Positions 1-11,654 are shown, counted from the first letter of the stretch. The stretch: 64,000 nt of DNA from Sepioteuthis lessoniana (GCA_963585895.1 CAUZXS010005791.1:363009-427008); one strand, 5' to 3'. Notes: generated by a model not told the origin, from the sequence alone. Program-made: numbers and translations.

Positions 1-480
1 AACTGGTATATGCACAGCCCTGCATCTGTCCTAGAAAATGACGCACATAAACTCCTATGGGACTTTGACATACACACGGATTAACTAATCTGGGCCAGAA
101 GACCCGACCTTATAATAATCAACAAAAAAAAGAGAACATGCAAAATTGTCGACTTTGCTGTCACGGCTGACCACAGAATAAAACTGAAAGAATGTGAAAA
201 GAAGGATAAGTACCTCGTACTTGCTAGGGAATTGAAAAAAAAAATGGAATATGATGGTGGCAATTATACCAATCGTGATTGGTGCTTTTGGTACAGTAAC
301 TAAAGGATTATTAAAGGGACTGGAGGACTTGAAAATTGGAGGACAAGTGGAGACCTTCCAAACTACAGCATTATTGAGAACGACCAGAATACTTAGGAGT
401 GTCCTGAAAACTTGAGGAGACTTGCTGTCACTCAAACTCCAGTGAAAAACTCCAGAAGAAGAAGAAGAAGAAGAAGAAAT
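1..480 (+). mobile_element. LINE 3' end (restriction-like endonuclease domain), tandem unit 1 (partial)
   Basis: The plus strand encodes, with interruptions, the C-terminal domain of a non-LTR retrotransposon. The recognisable string RRPDLIIINK is followed by VDFAV-TADHR and a KECEKKDKYL helix, the arrangement of a PD-(D/E)XK-like nuclease downstream of an RT. It ends in an AAG-rich tail (about 454-478). I recognise this protein as a widespread LINE C-terminus in invertebrate genomes but cannot name the clade with certainty. The stretch is the end of a unit that recurs 1,306 bp downstream. It is broken by frameshifts and not functional. Confidence 0.7.
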
Positions 481-1784
481 GTGCCATGCTAGTAATAAAA
501 ATTGGCAAACGACATATGACGGAAGGAGTCGAACTACCAAATCAAATAATAACCAGAATGCTCGGAGAAAAGGAAACCTACAAATACTTGAAGATATTGA
601 AAGCTGACACCATCAAACAACAGGAAATGAAAGAAAAAATTTAAAAAGAGTAGCTCAAAAGAACCTGAAAATGACTCAATGCAAAACTATATACCAGGAA
701 CCTTGTCATAGGGATGAATACCTAGACTGGCCCCCTCGTAAGACACTCGGGACTATTCTTAAAGCGGACCAGAGAAAAGCCTAAACAAATGAACCAGAGA
801 ACAAGAAAACTAATAACCATGCATAAGGCATTACATCACAGAGATGACGTTGACAGACTATATATGTATCATGAAAAGAAGGAGGAAGAGAAATTGCCAC
901 CATTGAAGACAGTGTTGACGCATCGACACAACGACTCGAAGACTACACAGAAAAGCGCGAAGGAAGGAAAGTAACCAGAAAACATAAATGGGAAGAAAAA
1001 CAACTTTATGGACGTTTTAAGCGACTAACAAGTGACATCTCACACTAGAAAATGTGGACGTGGCTAAGAAAAGGAAACCTTAAGAGAGAAATTGAATCTC
1101 TCCTGATAGCAGCACAAAACAATGCCATAAAGACTAACCATATCAAAGCAAGAATAGATAAGACACAACAAAACAGATGTAGGTTATGTGGTGATAGAGA
1201 CGAAACAATCAATTACATAGGCGAATGCAGCAAATTAGCACAAAAAAGAGTATAAGACTTGGTACGACTGGGTGGTCAAGGTGATCCATAGGGAACTGTG
1301 CGAGAAAATGAAGTTTGACCATACGAATAAATGGTATATGCACAACCCCGCATCTGTCCTGGAGAATGATACACACAAACGGATCCTCTACTCTCGGCCA
1401 GACGACCAGATCTTATAATAATCAACAAAATAGGATGGTCAACTTTGCTGTTCCGGCAGACCACAGAGTAAAATTGAAGGAACGCGAAAAGAGGGATATG
1501 CACTTCTACCTTGCTAGGGAATTGAAAAACTGTGGAACGTGAAAGTGACGATTATACTAATTGTAATTGGTGCTCTTGGTCCAGTCACCAAAGGATTGGT
1601 ACAAGGACTTGGAAATAACGATACGGGTGCAGAATGTCCGAACTACATCATTGTTGAGATTGGCCAGAATACTGAGAAGAGTCCTGGAAACTTGAGGAGA
1701 TTTGCTGTCACTCAAACTCCAGAGGAAAACCATCAGCTAACACCGATGTGAAAAACTCAAGAATAAGAAGAAAAAGAAGAAGAA
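479..1784 (+). mobile_element. LINE 3' part, tandem unit 2 (zinc finger plus restriction-like endonuclease)
   Basis: This is a complete copy of the 1,306-bp tandem unit. It begins with RT C-terminal sequence (GKRHMTEGVELPNQ, about 500-545). A helical segment beginning MNQRTRKLITMHKALHHRDD follows at 789-850. A CCHC-type finger (CRLCGDRDETINYIGEC) lies at about 1,178-1,240, and the PD-(D/E)XK-like domain (RPDLIIINK, VNFAVPADHRVKLKE) at about 1,400-1,480. It ends in an A/G-rich tail. Finger followed by restriction-like nuclease is the order seen in LINEs that lack an APE endonuclease. Frameshifts and stops break the frame. The upstream RT catalytic core is absent. Confidence 0.7.
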
Positions 1785-1835
1785 ATGTACCATGCTAGTA
1801 ACAAAAAGTGGCAAACAACACATCTCTCAAGGAGT
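1785..1835 (+). mobile_element. Start of tandem unit 3 of the LINE 3' part
   Basis: The sequence after the second A/G-rich tail repeats the start of unit 2 (ATGTACCATGCTAGTAACAA) and then decays near 1,820-1,835. This shows that the two preceding stretches form a head-to-tail array rather than independent insertions. Confidence 0.6.
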
Positions 1836-2352
1836 AAAATAATAATAATAACGGTATCGAATTATTGCACGGAAACAGTATTTCAGAATGACTAGCAAAT
1901 TAATAATTTGCAATATAAACATATAATAAAGTTCAAGGTATATACGGAAAGGACTTATCTGAGGAGGGATGAATATTTGTCACCGTCTCCCACCAGACAG
2001 GACTTGACACAAGGTCAATTATCCGAAGGTCGGGTTAAAGTGGGGATTAAGAGAAGGGAATGTCATCGGTTTACTTAGTGCAATGTGAGCCTAGCAGGAC
2101 ATGGACCCAAACATGGGTCCAGGCATAGATGCCTGCTTATAGCTTGAACTGAACAACGAGATCCAGTAAAACCTTACTCGTCAATGCCCGTCTTATCTGA
2201 GAAGCGATGGTTAACGTGAAGATTTGATACGAGCATGATAGAAAATTATGTTCTATCCGGCTTCTTTTCTGAAATTTATTTCTCTTGCACGTGATCGTGC
2301 CTTTTCTTCCCAACTGCTTATGTCGCGTTTTTTCTTTCCAACTCTTCATGCC
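1836..2352. other. Unassigned stretch containing a dispersed repeat
   Basis: No gene is recognised. About 1,968-2,050 matches 42,098-42,190 in the same orientation; both contain CAGGACTTGACACAAGGTCA inside a longer similar block. The remainder, 2,100-2,352, is unassigned. Confidence 0.4.
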
Positions 2353-4112
2353 GGTAATTGTTTTTGCGGGGTACCTTCTGCTTCTTTTCTTCGTCAGCTC
2401 GAAGCCATTTTCTCTGATTTTGTCAATCGATGTTCTAAGTACGTAGTCTAGACAAATGATAAAGAGGTACGGCGTGTCCCCTTATAGTACTCCTGCTACA
2501 ATGTCGAAGTATTCCGTGTCTCCATCTGGTGATCGTACTTTTACTTTGGTGTTTCTATAGAGAATCGTTATTGCTGCTACGGTTTCTTTTGGTATGCCGT
2601 ACGCTAGTAGGATTTGTTCCATCTTTCCTCTGTGAATGGAATCGAAGGCCTTGGTAAAGTCGACAAATAGTAATGTCTTTTGTAGGTTTTTTGCCCGTAC
2701 ACCTTCAAGGATTCTACGGATGGTTAATATTTGTCAGGTCGTGGATCTATTTCTTCGGAAGCCATTTTGGTTTTTCCTAAGTATGTTGTAGATTTTGGGT
2801 TCTATGCGGTTTCGTAGTAGGGCATTGTAGATTTTGGCTGCTATGGATGTAAGTGTTATGCCTCGGTAGTTTTTGGCTAACCCGAGGTCCCCCTTTTTAG
2901 GGAAGGGAAGTGTGCATCCCTTCATCCATCTATCTCTCGGATTTTGATTGTATACTGCGTTGCAGTGTCGGAGCAGTATGTCGTCGAATTGTCTGGTCTT
3001 CCATACTTCTGGGCGGGGGGATCTCGTCCAGCCCTGCACTTTTCCTATTTTTAATTTTTCTGAGAACCGAGTCGAGTTCTTCTTGTGTGAACGGTCCTAG
3101 TTTAATGTCTAATTGTTTACTAATTATTCTGGTGATTGGTTCATGTGTTATTTTCGGTGGGTTTCCTAGTAGGTTTTCGAAGTGCTGTTTCCACAGTTTT
3201 ATTCTTTCTTGTTGGTTTGCAGCTTTCAGTTTTGATTTGGCTGTGTTCTTTCTTCTACTCACTTCGTTTATTGTTTGCCAGGCTATCCTAGATTGTCTAT
3301 CTTCCACCGAGTCTCTAATCTTATCTATCTGATTTTGAATGTATTCTGTCTGTTCCTTTATATATATGCCTGCTAATTTATATTGTGCCGTTTTTAGTTT
3401 TAAGGCATTTGTGTTTGTTGGGTTTTTTCGATAGTTTTTGGAGGCTGTTTTCACTAGTACACGTTTTTCTCTCACCGCTAAAGTTTCCCATGGGACTCTA
3501 TATTTAGTTTTAAGTTTTGTTGGAATGCATTTCGCTGCTACCTCGAGGTGCGCATTGACAAAAGTTTCATATTCGCCGTTTAGTGTACTTTTTTCCGTCT
3601 TCTCTTGTAGTGTTTCGAAACTGTTTCTTAATTTTAATACGTATTTATCTCTTATATCTCTGTTGTTCTAAAGGGCCCAGTCATAGTGTTTGGTGGTCGC
3701 TGTTCGTTTGGCGTTTTTCCGTAGGCTTAACCGTATTTTCGCCGTGACTATTCGGTGATCGGAGGACACACCCTCGAAAGAGGAGTATGCCTCGCAATTC
3801 CTTGCACTATTTTTCCATTTCTTGTTTATAAGGGTGTAGTATATCTGAGCTTTAGTATTGTTCGCGTTTGCGTACGTGTATGTCCATAGTTTGCCCTCCC
3901 TTTTTTGGTAGTTTGTATTGAGGCATGCTAATCTATTTTCTATCATGAAATCTGTTAGATGTTGCCCATTCCTATTTGACGTGTTGTGTAGGCTGTATTT
4001 GTTGTTTCCGTTTTTCCCGATTTGTGCATTCATGTCTTCGCCAATGACTAACATGTTGTGTTTCGGGATGCTACGCACTAATGAGGATAACTCATCGTAG
4101 AAGGCGACTATA
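2353..4112 (-). mobile_element. RTE-like LINE fragment, endonuclease to RT palm
   Basis: Read on the minus strand, 4,078-3,668 encodes the C-terminal half of an APE-type endonuclease: LVIGEDMNAQIGK, a TYTYAN segment and SSDHRIV, the usual DxN and SDH motifs. A basic linker (3,475-2,930) leads to the RT start GDLGLAKNYRGITLTSIAAK and NQNGFRRNRSTT (about 2,900-2,734). The fingers/palm continue, frameshifted, through KAFDSIHRGK to the region before the YADD box. The copy stops at about 2,353, so YADD and the C-terminus are missing. Same family as the copies at 16.7, 19.1, 24.6, 25.8, 29.5 and 36.5 kb. Confidence 0.85.
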
Positions 4113-4249
4113 GATTTAATTTTGTTTGTACTGCTTTGTTTTGAATGTTCTTTTCTACGCGTCTTTCACATCTTTTATTTCATTTGTCTTTTTCAAATAT
4201 AAACCAACGTAAATGGTGAGGGAACTAAACACCAAAACAACAACATGTC

Positions 4250-5785
4250 TACCCCACCCCCGGCTGAACCTTAACGATGCCTGTCTCGTCTCTCGCGCAA
4301 TAAATAAGAAAGGATGAACCTTTGTCCCATTATTTTGAGAGTGGAATGAAATCTCTCAAGTGACCCTTGTGATTGTGAATGATAAGCTCTAGCCTGTATG
4401 GAAGTGATTCCAAAACATTTCAAAGCCTTCTGGAATATTCTAGACTTGAAGTTTGATCCCCGGTCCGTCAATATCTCCTGAAATAATTCAAACTTTGTGA
4501 AGAAGTCAATCAACGCCCCAGTTATTTTCTTAGCTGATATATCTCTGAGTGGAATAGCCTCTGGAAATCTTGAGGTTGAGCATGTATGTATTTGTTACCC
4601 TTTTTGTCTTCAGAAATGGTCCAACACAGTCTGCTATACTTTTGTAGCATATATTATATTAGCAAATAATATAAGTTTTAACGGTGCAGGTGGGATGTTC
4701 ATATTCGGCTTCCCGACCATCTGACATGTGTAGCATGTCTTACAGAACTTAACGTCTCGCTTCATTCCAAGCCAGTAAAAATATCTCGACAGCTTTTCGT
4801 GTGTCTTGTTGATTCCAAAGTGTCCCGGTAATGGTATGTCGTACACAGGTTTTAATATAACACTCCTGTATTTCTTTGGTAGTACTACTTGTTCGTGTTA
4901 TATAACTAAGGAATGATTTTTTTTTTATATTAATCATTTTTCGTTAATTATATTTCATCATTCAGTTTGGCAAGGCTCTGAACTATTCGAGTCTCTTAAG
5001 TTCAGGTGCATAGTCACTGGGTGCAGTTTTACGCTCGTGCGCAAAGGATATGACAATCACCCTTGTCATAATAAGCCCCTAGAGTGGAAATGGAGCTGGA
5101 GTGTGGATGACGCCATTCCCGGAAGAAATGATCCTGAGAATTTGAGGATTTTGAAAAAGAGTCAGTTGAGATTGGACCATGCAGGCAGAGAGTTGAGTTT
5201 CTACCATTGAGGCATAGAGTTGGATTTGGGCCGTTCAAGATGTAGTTGGGTTTTTCGGATCTCTATCGACAGACATCTTAAACATCACAAGATGCGCCGC
5301 GCGTTGAAATGGGATCAGATAGTATGATTAGCATAAGCTTTTAAGAGTTGTGTCTTTCTCCTCGTGTCGCTATGAACCCAGAAGCAAGAAATTAATAAAA
5401 CATTCGTATCTGAAACAGCAGAGTCCGACTGTGTTTTGTATTTGTGTATGTATTGTATTACTGTTGTTACTGAGATGATATTATTTGTATATTAGTATAC
5501 AACATTTGCACGTAGCCAGGTTTTCCGCGTCAGGTTTTTCTCGCAGTTTCCATTTCCTCATAAGGAATCCTTTCTGCATATAATATTTTGGGAATGATTC
5601 GTCCTTATTTACCTTCTCCACCATTCTAAAATATTCCTCTAGTTCTGTGTCCTCTCTGGTGAAGTCCTTCTTATCTATGGAATTTTTCCACCTGTCGTTT
5701 CCTTGTTTTTCATTTCTCTTCTTCAAATTTTTCTTTTCTCGCTCTTTCGCTTTAGGCCATGTTATTGCTTTCGTGGACACATTCT
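4250..5785 (-). mobile_element. Ty3/gypsy fossil, integrase and pol-linker part
   Basis: LTR-retrotransposon fossil, minus strand. A pol linker lies at 5,780-5,480. An HHCC zinc-binding integrase N-terminus (PGHFGINKTHEKL, CKTCYTCQMVGK) lies at about 4,846-4,634. An integrase core segment (LTDRGSNFKS, YHSQSQGSLERFH) lies at about 4,513-4,300. The RT/RNase H portion is not seen. It is broken in many places and old. With the gag piece at 7.1-9.1 kb and the LTR-like block at 9.2-10.3 kb it probably belongs to one element that later insertions have split. Confidence 0.75.
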
Positions 5786-6149
5786 TCCCATTTTCATCCT
5801 TTGGACGAAATTTGCTTTTAACTCGAGCTCTGAATTGTCTTCATGCCTTGTTTTCTGCCAAATAATTTCCTAATAACGGTAGTTCATCTACAACACCGAA
5901 GTCCTCTGAATCGGAAATTCTTTTCGACTGCAATTTAATTCGGTGAATGGGAATGTCCTTCGGTTTATTTTCTATTCTTTCGATATACGCTTATTTTCTC
6001 ATAGCCTAATTTCGTCCTCAGGGTAAACATTTCCGCGTTAACAGAGACTGAGATGCTCCCGTATCTCTCAATATATGTTCCTGTATTCCTCACCGTCCGG
6101 TTGTGCTAATTTTCCTTTGGATGTAAATGGTCAGTTTCCAACCAACAGC
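5786..6149. other. Unassigned AT-rich stretch within the gypsy fossil
   Basis: No protein or RNA is recognised. By position it should be gypsy interior between gag and the pol linker, but the sequence alone does not prove this. Confidence 0.3.
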
Positions 6150-7098
6150 TTACCCAGTCGGCTGGGGCTGTAGAATACACCGACTGTACCTCTGCAGAGG
6201 GGTAAGACTCCCCCTCAATGAGTGTCCTAGATATGACACTAAACAATCTGATGGTGAGGTTCCAGTAATGCTGGAGCTTTGGGGAATGTGGAGAACCCCT
6301 TTACTGCCATCGCTCCCAGGTCCGCTCTGGCTCGAAGTGGTAGCGCCTGATAAGGGTCCTATCCATGGGTTAAAAAGAACTAAACCGTGTTTCCTTCATA
6401 ATACTGATGTTTGCATTTAAACTGCGTATTTATACTAAACTGATTTGTTTAAAATAGAAATGTTTTGACGTCTAAACTGTGTACTTATGCTAAACTGAAT
6501 TATCTGAAATGAAACTGTTTTGACATTTAACGCTGTGTATTGCCCGGTTGGCTGAGGCTGTAGAATATACCGACTGCATCTCTGCAGAGGAGTAAGACAC
6601 CACCAACGCTTTGTGGCTTTGGGGAATGCGAAGTACCCTTTCATTGTCATCGCTCCCTGGTCCACTCTGGCCCGGCGTGGTAGCACCTGGTAGGGCCCTA
6701 TCAATGGGTTAAATAGAACTAACGGCATACTTATGCTAAACTGAATTGTTTGACTAAAAGGAATACCTTGAAATAGAAATGTTTTTGACAATTAAATCGT
6801 ACTTACATTTAAACTGTATTTACACTAAACTGAATTGCTTAATATAGAACTGTTTTGACATTTAATTGTGTGCAAACAAAACCTATTATTACACTAAACT
6901 GAATTTGAACTGCTCGACTAAACTGAATTGCTAGAAATAGAAATGTTTTTCACAATTAAACTGTACTTACATTTAAACTGCGTATTTATGCTAAACTGAA
7001 TTGTTTGAAATAGAACTATTTTCATGAAAATGGATTTGGCGTTAAATAACCTACAAGGGTTGATAAGCCATAAAACCCAACCAACCAACCAACCAAAC
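6150..7098 (+). mobile_element. (CCAA)n-tail retroposon, dimeric copy A
   Basis: Non-coding retroposon with two head units. Head 1 starts CCCAGTCGGCTGGGG at about 6,153 and head 2 GCCCGGTTGGCTGAGG at about 6,535. Each has a CTCTGCAGAG palindrome and a TGGTAGCACCTGG block ending near ATGGGTTAAATAGAACTAA. An array of diverged units built on CTTATGCTAAACTGAATTGTTTGA follows. The 3' end is GGCGTTAAATAACCTACAAG with its pairing half, then (CCAA)n. It sits inside the minus-strand gypsy fossil: gag zinc-knuckle sequence resumes right after the tail. Confidence 0.8.
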
Positions 7099-7099
7099 C

Positions 7100-7394
7100 T
7101 TTCTTGCGACTATTATACTTTGTGGCTGGTTCCAAATGGGTGCTTTCATTTTATCATTCAACTGATTTCTACAGCTCATGGCAATGTGTCCAGTTCTCTG
7201 AAAGTAAAAGCATGTAATGTCATTTTTATTTTGCCTATTCTGCGGAAGAGTGATTCTAGTTCGTCCTGTACCCTGTCTATTTTCTCTTCACTTTGAATTT
7301 GTTGTCGTCCTTTCAAAGTTGTTCTTGTAGTTCGGTCGTATTCGAGTTCTTCCATATGTCACGGTATATTTATCTGCAAGAGTTGCTGATTCAT
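7100..7394 (-). mobile_element. Ty3/gypsy fossil, gag zinc-knuckle part
   Basis: The minus strand of about 7,225-7,170 reads as a retroviral-type zinc knuckle with the TGHIAMSC signature, within low-complexity gag sequence. It is bounded by retroposon copy A and by the SINE starting at 7,395. Fossil, broken, part of the same minus-strand element as the gag core at 8.7-9.1 kb. Confidence 0.55.
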
Positions 7395-7640
7395 ACTTTT
7401 TTTCTTGGTTTGATTTGGTTTCTTTTTTAATGGCATATCAATCTTTGTAAGTTATTTAATGCCAAAGCCATTCTCCTAGAATAACAGTAGTGGTACTATT
7501 TAACCCATAGCTGGGAGGATAAGGAGGTTCATACCTTTTCCCAAGGGTATTTACACGAAAGTGAACGTAATAGCACGACTGGAGTCCGAACTCGCTTACT
7601 AAGCTTTAACCATTACACCACGAGGACACCCGCCTTTTTT
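7395..7640 (-). mobile_element. tRNA-headed SINE, type 2, full copy
   Basis: On the minus strand the head (about 7,630-7,560) carries an RNA polymerase III A box TGGTGTAATGG and a B-box-like GAGTTCGGACTCC. The body contains ATGGGTTAAATAGTACCACT. The 3' end is GGCATTAAATAACTTACAAA with its complementary half GATATGCC. This tail is the same as that of the much larger (CCAA)n-tail retroposons, while the head is unrelated. Established knowledge: SINEs commonly borrow the 3' end recognised by their partner LINE. Confidence 0.75.
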
Positions 7641-8039
7641 TCGTCCGATAAAGCTTTAGTTCTTCGGATAACCAGTTCTAGAATTCTTCAAACTGTTTTA
7701 ATTTATTATAGTCTTTATTTCCATTTGGTACAAAAATGGAAGGCACGAGGACTTATGGTTTGTGGGGAGGGGAAGGGAGCGGTCATGCTATAACTAATTA
7801 TCTAAGGGACCCCAGCTAGCCACATTCGACGACCCATTCAGCAGTACAATATATAGAAATAGAAAAAACGAAACGAAAAAATTCCCAAATGGTTGCACTC
7901 CAATCCCCCTTCAACAATATGGAGACCGACTGTTTTCCGGTGTCCGAGAACGCTGAAAACAAGCCAGACCTACCCTAATTGGCAGGGGGATCTGATCTAT
8001 GGGGAAAAAAGAAAAAGCAGGGTCGGGCTCATTGAGGAT
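7641..8039 (-). repeat. Dispersed LINE/SINE 3'-end-like block
   Basis: The minus strand shares an aligned segment with 21,583-21,745 on the plus strand: ATATATTGTACTGCTGAATG, then GACCGCTCC..CCCC, GTGCCTTCC and a terminal AAATAAA. It follows the type 1 SINE directly, so it may be that SINE's 3' half or a separate LINE 3' end. Confidence 0.45.
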
Positions 8040-8312
8040 AGGTAAAAGTAAGTAAAATTGGCGACCATAGTCGAGGGCGACCAGAAGGCTCCCTTTTCAA
8101 TAGCTACTACACCGAGGTGTAGGGGAGGACGCTACTCCTTTTCCTAGATTGCTCCACTTTACCCTTGATACCTACCTTATATGGCTGAGTATTAAGCAAG
8201 GAGGTATCAAGTACCATTTTAAAAGTCTTTGGTATGACGCGACCTGGGATTGAACCCAGGTCTCCCGGACAATTGGCAAACACTCTACCCACTAGACCAA
8301 TGAGCCAGTTTG
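8040..8312 (-). mobile_element. tRNA-derived SINE, type 1
   Basis: On the minus strand the head reads CTGGCTCATTGGTCTAGTGG (A box TGGTCTAGTGG) and, about 35 nt on, GGGTTCAATCCCAGG (B box). A conserved body follows (CATACCAAAGACTTT, GATACCTCCT, GGTAAAGTGGAGCAAT, AAAGGGAGCCTTCTGGTC). A second copy on the plus strand at 27,588-27,845 aligns through the whole head and body. The tRNA-like promoter and two dispersed copies make this a SINE rather than a tRNA gene. Confidence 0.85.
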
Positions 8313-8725
8313 GATTAATTTATTCTAATGAGGTTCCAAGATCTTCAGAAGAGATGGGCTGGAGTAAGGGTGGGAGTATAAAAAATAGGGATGGGGAAGA
8401 TCTTGGAGGCTAACAACTAGATGAAGGGGATGATGGCTCACAACGCACTGCTAACCAGGTATTCAAAGGAAAACAAAGTCTACTTACTCGGGATGGGGTC
8501 CCGAAGGACCCGGACCGTAGACGCCATGTGCAGGAAGAGGAGGGGAGGATGAACATTGCTCCCTTTCGTACGAGCAGGCTTGCTGCATTCACCCACCTTT
8601 TGTCGAATGTTATGCGAGCCAAGCGTTTTCTATTGCATCTGATCCTGGCCCTAAGCTGATGCTTAAAGAACAATATCAGATCACGATGAGAAAAGTTTGC
8701 ATCGTCCTACAATCCCTTCTTTCGT
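8313..8725. other. Unassigned stretch with an open minus-strand frame
   Basis: An 87-codon frame (8,673-8,410, minus) starting MFFKHQLRARIRC has no recognised domain. The region lies between the type 1 SINE and the gypsy gag and is more GC-rich than its surroundings. It may be part of another retroelement, but nothing decisive is visible. Confidence 0.3.
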
Positions 8726-8729
8726 GTCG

Positions 8730-9214
8730 TCTAAATCACCAATCTAGCTACAGCTAGGATCGCAAGAAATACTACACATTTATCATAGTCTCCTCCTACT
8801 TCTTTCGCTGAATTCCATAGCTCGAAATATGTCTCCTTTTGTCTTAAGAAGTCTGTGTAAGTTTGCTTTTCAAATTTTTCATGTTTCCTGAATCTTTGTA
8901 TGTTTCTTGTACTAATTTGTAGCGTTTTAATATTGCTCGCTTCACTATATCGTAATATGCACATTCTTCTATTGATAATGTTGCGTACGCCCGCGGTGCT
9001 TTATCGCTCAGAGCTGTTTGAAGCAGCATGGGCCATTCGGCTTTCGGCCATCCCCGGTTTATCGCGGACTTTTCAAAATTTTGAAAGAAGTCACCCATCT
9101 CAGATTCTTGAAATTTGTGTGTCAAATCTAGGAAAGTCGTGGGAGGGAGAGTGTCTTACCTCAGCAGAGATCTAGTCAGCATATTCAACAGACCCAGCCA
9201 ACAGGGCAAGTATA
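8730..9214 (-). mobile_element. Ty3/gypsy fossil, gag core and leader
   Basis: The minus-strand segment (about 9,125-8,735) resembles the retrotransposon gag/capsid helical core, with FFQNFEKSAINRGWPKAEWP, MLLQTALSDKAPRAYATL and YDIVKRAIL. This fold is typical of gypsy gag in molluscs and arthropods. The frame decays downstream. It begins about 90 bp from the LTR-like block at 9,215, as a leader and gag would. Fossil, broken. Confidence 0.6.
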
Positions 9215-10280
9215 TGTAACAACTAGGTACTTACAATATTTCTATTTTTTCGTTAAAACGAATTGAAAAATAATTAAAGTTATTATTTGAGGTTAAATTT
9301 TACTTTTAATTGAAAGATAGTAACATTTTAATTCTCAGTATTAAAAGGGAAAATAACATTACACGTCAAATTAATTTTAATACATTTTAAAGATTTAAAT
9401 TCACGAAGCGTTCATGATATTAGCCCACACAAGTTTACGTAAATTGAAAAATGTTATAAGAATTTAAAACTCTTTTAAAAAGTTTTTGAATGAAATCAGT
9501 ATCGAGAAACATTAATAAAACAATATATATAAATATAGAATTTACTCATTGTTAAGTATATCTCTTAAGATCGTATTTAAATCCAAGCGTAGGTAGAAAT
9601 GGTGCAGGATATTTTCGTCCGTCACTTATCATACATTTATTCAGGTGTAGGGAATAAATAATTAAAAAAATTTTAAATTGAATTAAAATAATTATTAAAA
9701 TATGTAGAAACTCCCAGACGCCTCTGACAGGAAAAGGGGGCGACGCATGCCCCCCCTCCGGACTGTCCCGACAAAAGGAGGAAATTCATTCTCTTTCAGC
9801 AGTTACCAGCGGAGTGACAACATATAAATTTCCCTTGCTGCGAGTGGAAGGCCACGTGGCCGTTCTAAAGCGCCACGTTGGGCTAACCTTTCACTAGTAG
9901 CAGCCGTTTCAGTTAACAGTATACCAAAATATAAAAAGTATCAAAATGGACCTATCGAACTACGAACTAAAACACTAGACTTAGACGATCTCCCATAAGC
10001 GACTAACACATCGCTAAAGCTTTATATACCGAACACGTTGTTAAAGCTTTAAATACCGAATAAGGTCACATATATACCCAAGAAACGACTAACGCATTTT
10101 TAACACCTTGACTGGGGGATTCAACCATTTCATTTGTATTCAGGGAGAATCTCCTCACCCACTGAATGGTTGTTGAACCCAGAAATAAAGGAAAAATATA
10201 AAAAAAATGTCTTCGTCTCCTATCTGTTACTATCTTCTTTCATATAATTCTTTTACGACTTTCTTATTCAAGGAGTTACA
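9215..10280 (-). repeat. Probable LTR of the 4.2-9.2 kb gypsy fossil
   Basis: The 1,066-bp block has inverted termini TGTAAC (9,215) and GTTACA (10,280), the TG..CA form of LTRs. It abuts the gag leader and has no matching short duplication at its two ends, so it is not a solo LTR. A GC-rich belt lies at 9,715-9,900 and AATAAA signals occur near 9,650 and 10,182. The orientation is inferred from the adjoining gag; the plus-strand AATAAA near the right end leaves some doubt. Confidence 0.45.
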
Positions 10281-11654
10281 TCAACAAAACAAAAGTAGGA
10301 TAACCCAGAATGAAATCAGATAGCAAACGGCAACACAGCTAGCCCAGGAACCCCATACAGGTACGCTTTAATATACCGATAAAATTTACGGAAAGCTAGA
10401 ATTATCAACTACACAAAAACGCAACGTTTTTCCGTAGAGAAAATTGTATAAGCAATAGTTTATTTATTTATTTTTTTGCATTTAATCTTGAAAAGGGAAA
10501 TTAAGCATGTTTTAATAGTTTTTGAATGTACAATTTTGAAAACTCACAGAAATAATTATTTTCAATTAATTATCAAAATAGTGAAACAATACTTTATAAT
10601 TGGCCTTTTAATATTTAATGTTTTACCTGGTAATAATCTATGAATATTCATTGCACTTAAAACACCAATTTTTACTTTTTTTTAAATTTCCAATAATAAA
10701 ACAAAATTTTGCATTTTTACATTTAAAAATTTACAGTTTTGCAAAAATACTCAACCTAAGTAACTAGAAATTGCTCAAATAATTGTTATTGTAAGTTCCC
10801 ATACCTTTTTCGTCTAACATTTTTTATATCTTAAAAAATAGATTAAAAAAACATATATATATATATAAGAATAGCTCCCAGATTCTTGCTTTCAAGATCA
10901 TATTTTTCAATTAGTAAAAATATTCTTTATTTAATAACATTTTAAGAATTAGCCTATGATTCAAGAAACATAGGTCAAAATCTAATTCAAACTTAAGCCT
11001 TCCACTCCAATTTTTAAGCAGAGCCAATATTTCTTTAATTGTATAAAAGAAGACCCCGAAACGGTGCAGATTCTCTCCTGATGACTCCAAAACAAGCATG
11101 GAGTTAAAACTGGTCGGTGGAAATGAGAATGGCTAAAGGAGCGTTTTCTATTCGCTCACTTTTTGGTGAGTTTCTGTTACTTGGTAAGTAACTTCCTTCT
11201 TATATTTTCTATTATATCATAATATTAAAAAGTCTAAAAACATTTCATTATTTTTTAAAATTCAATATTCACATTTTCTTCCAACAGCTTCCAATCAAAC
11301 TTTTTTTCTTTATTTCATTCCCACTTTCAACTTTTATTGTTTTATAATGTACAGAAAACATGTGCTATATCATATATCCCTATCAATAAAATAGCATTCA
11401 CACATGGTGAGGGTAAATTTAGGTGACCTGAAAAAAAATCTGCGATTCTTTTAGCAAAATAAAAATTGATGCATTTTTAGTGATGTTTTTTTCAATCAAC
11501 TCTGGAGATTTTTATGGTACAATAAATTTCCCAAGAAATAAGAACCTAAAATAATTCTTAAAAAACTACCTCACTAAATTATATACTCTTAAAATTTGGA
11601 TATACACTTATCCAAACAACTGTAAAATAATTCTAAATTAAATCTAAAATAATT
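10281..11654. other. AT-rich stretch without recognisable genes
   Basis: Homopolymer-rich, AT-rich DNA with a short TA run at about 10,853-10,868. A 62-codon minus frame at 11,099-10,911 has no recognised domain. I see no element here. Confidence 0.5.

Noticed and set aside
6127-6420. Open frames of 60-120 codons over retroposon heads (also 6,435-6,791, 11,939-12,232, 39,896-40,192, 57,237-57,494)
   Set aside because: The same peptide strings recur wherever the non-coding repeat recurs, in either strand, without codon-level conservation. They are by-products of the repeat.
6880-7020. A CRISPR-like array in the repeated AAACTGAATT units
   Set aside because: The units are degenerate, have no constant repeat and spacer sizes, and are part of a dispersed retroposon in a eukaryotic genome.
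8240-8312. A minus-strand tRNA gene
   Set aside because: A second copy at 27.6 kb extends the similarity 180 bp past the tRNA-like part, so it is a SINE.
9215-10280. A solo LTR
   Set aside because: The bases on the two sides do not repeat each other, and a gag-like sequence adjoins one end.
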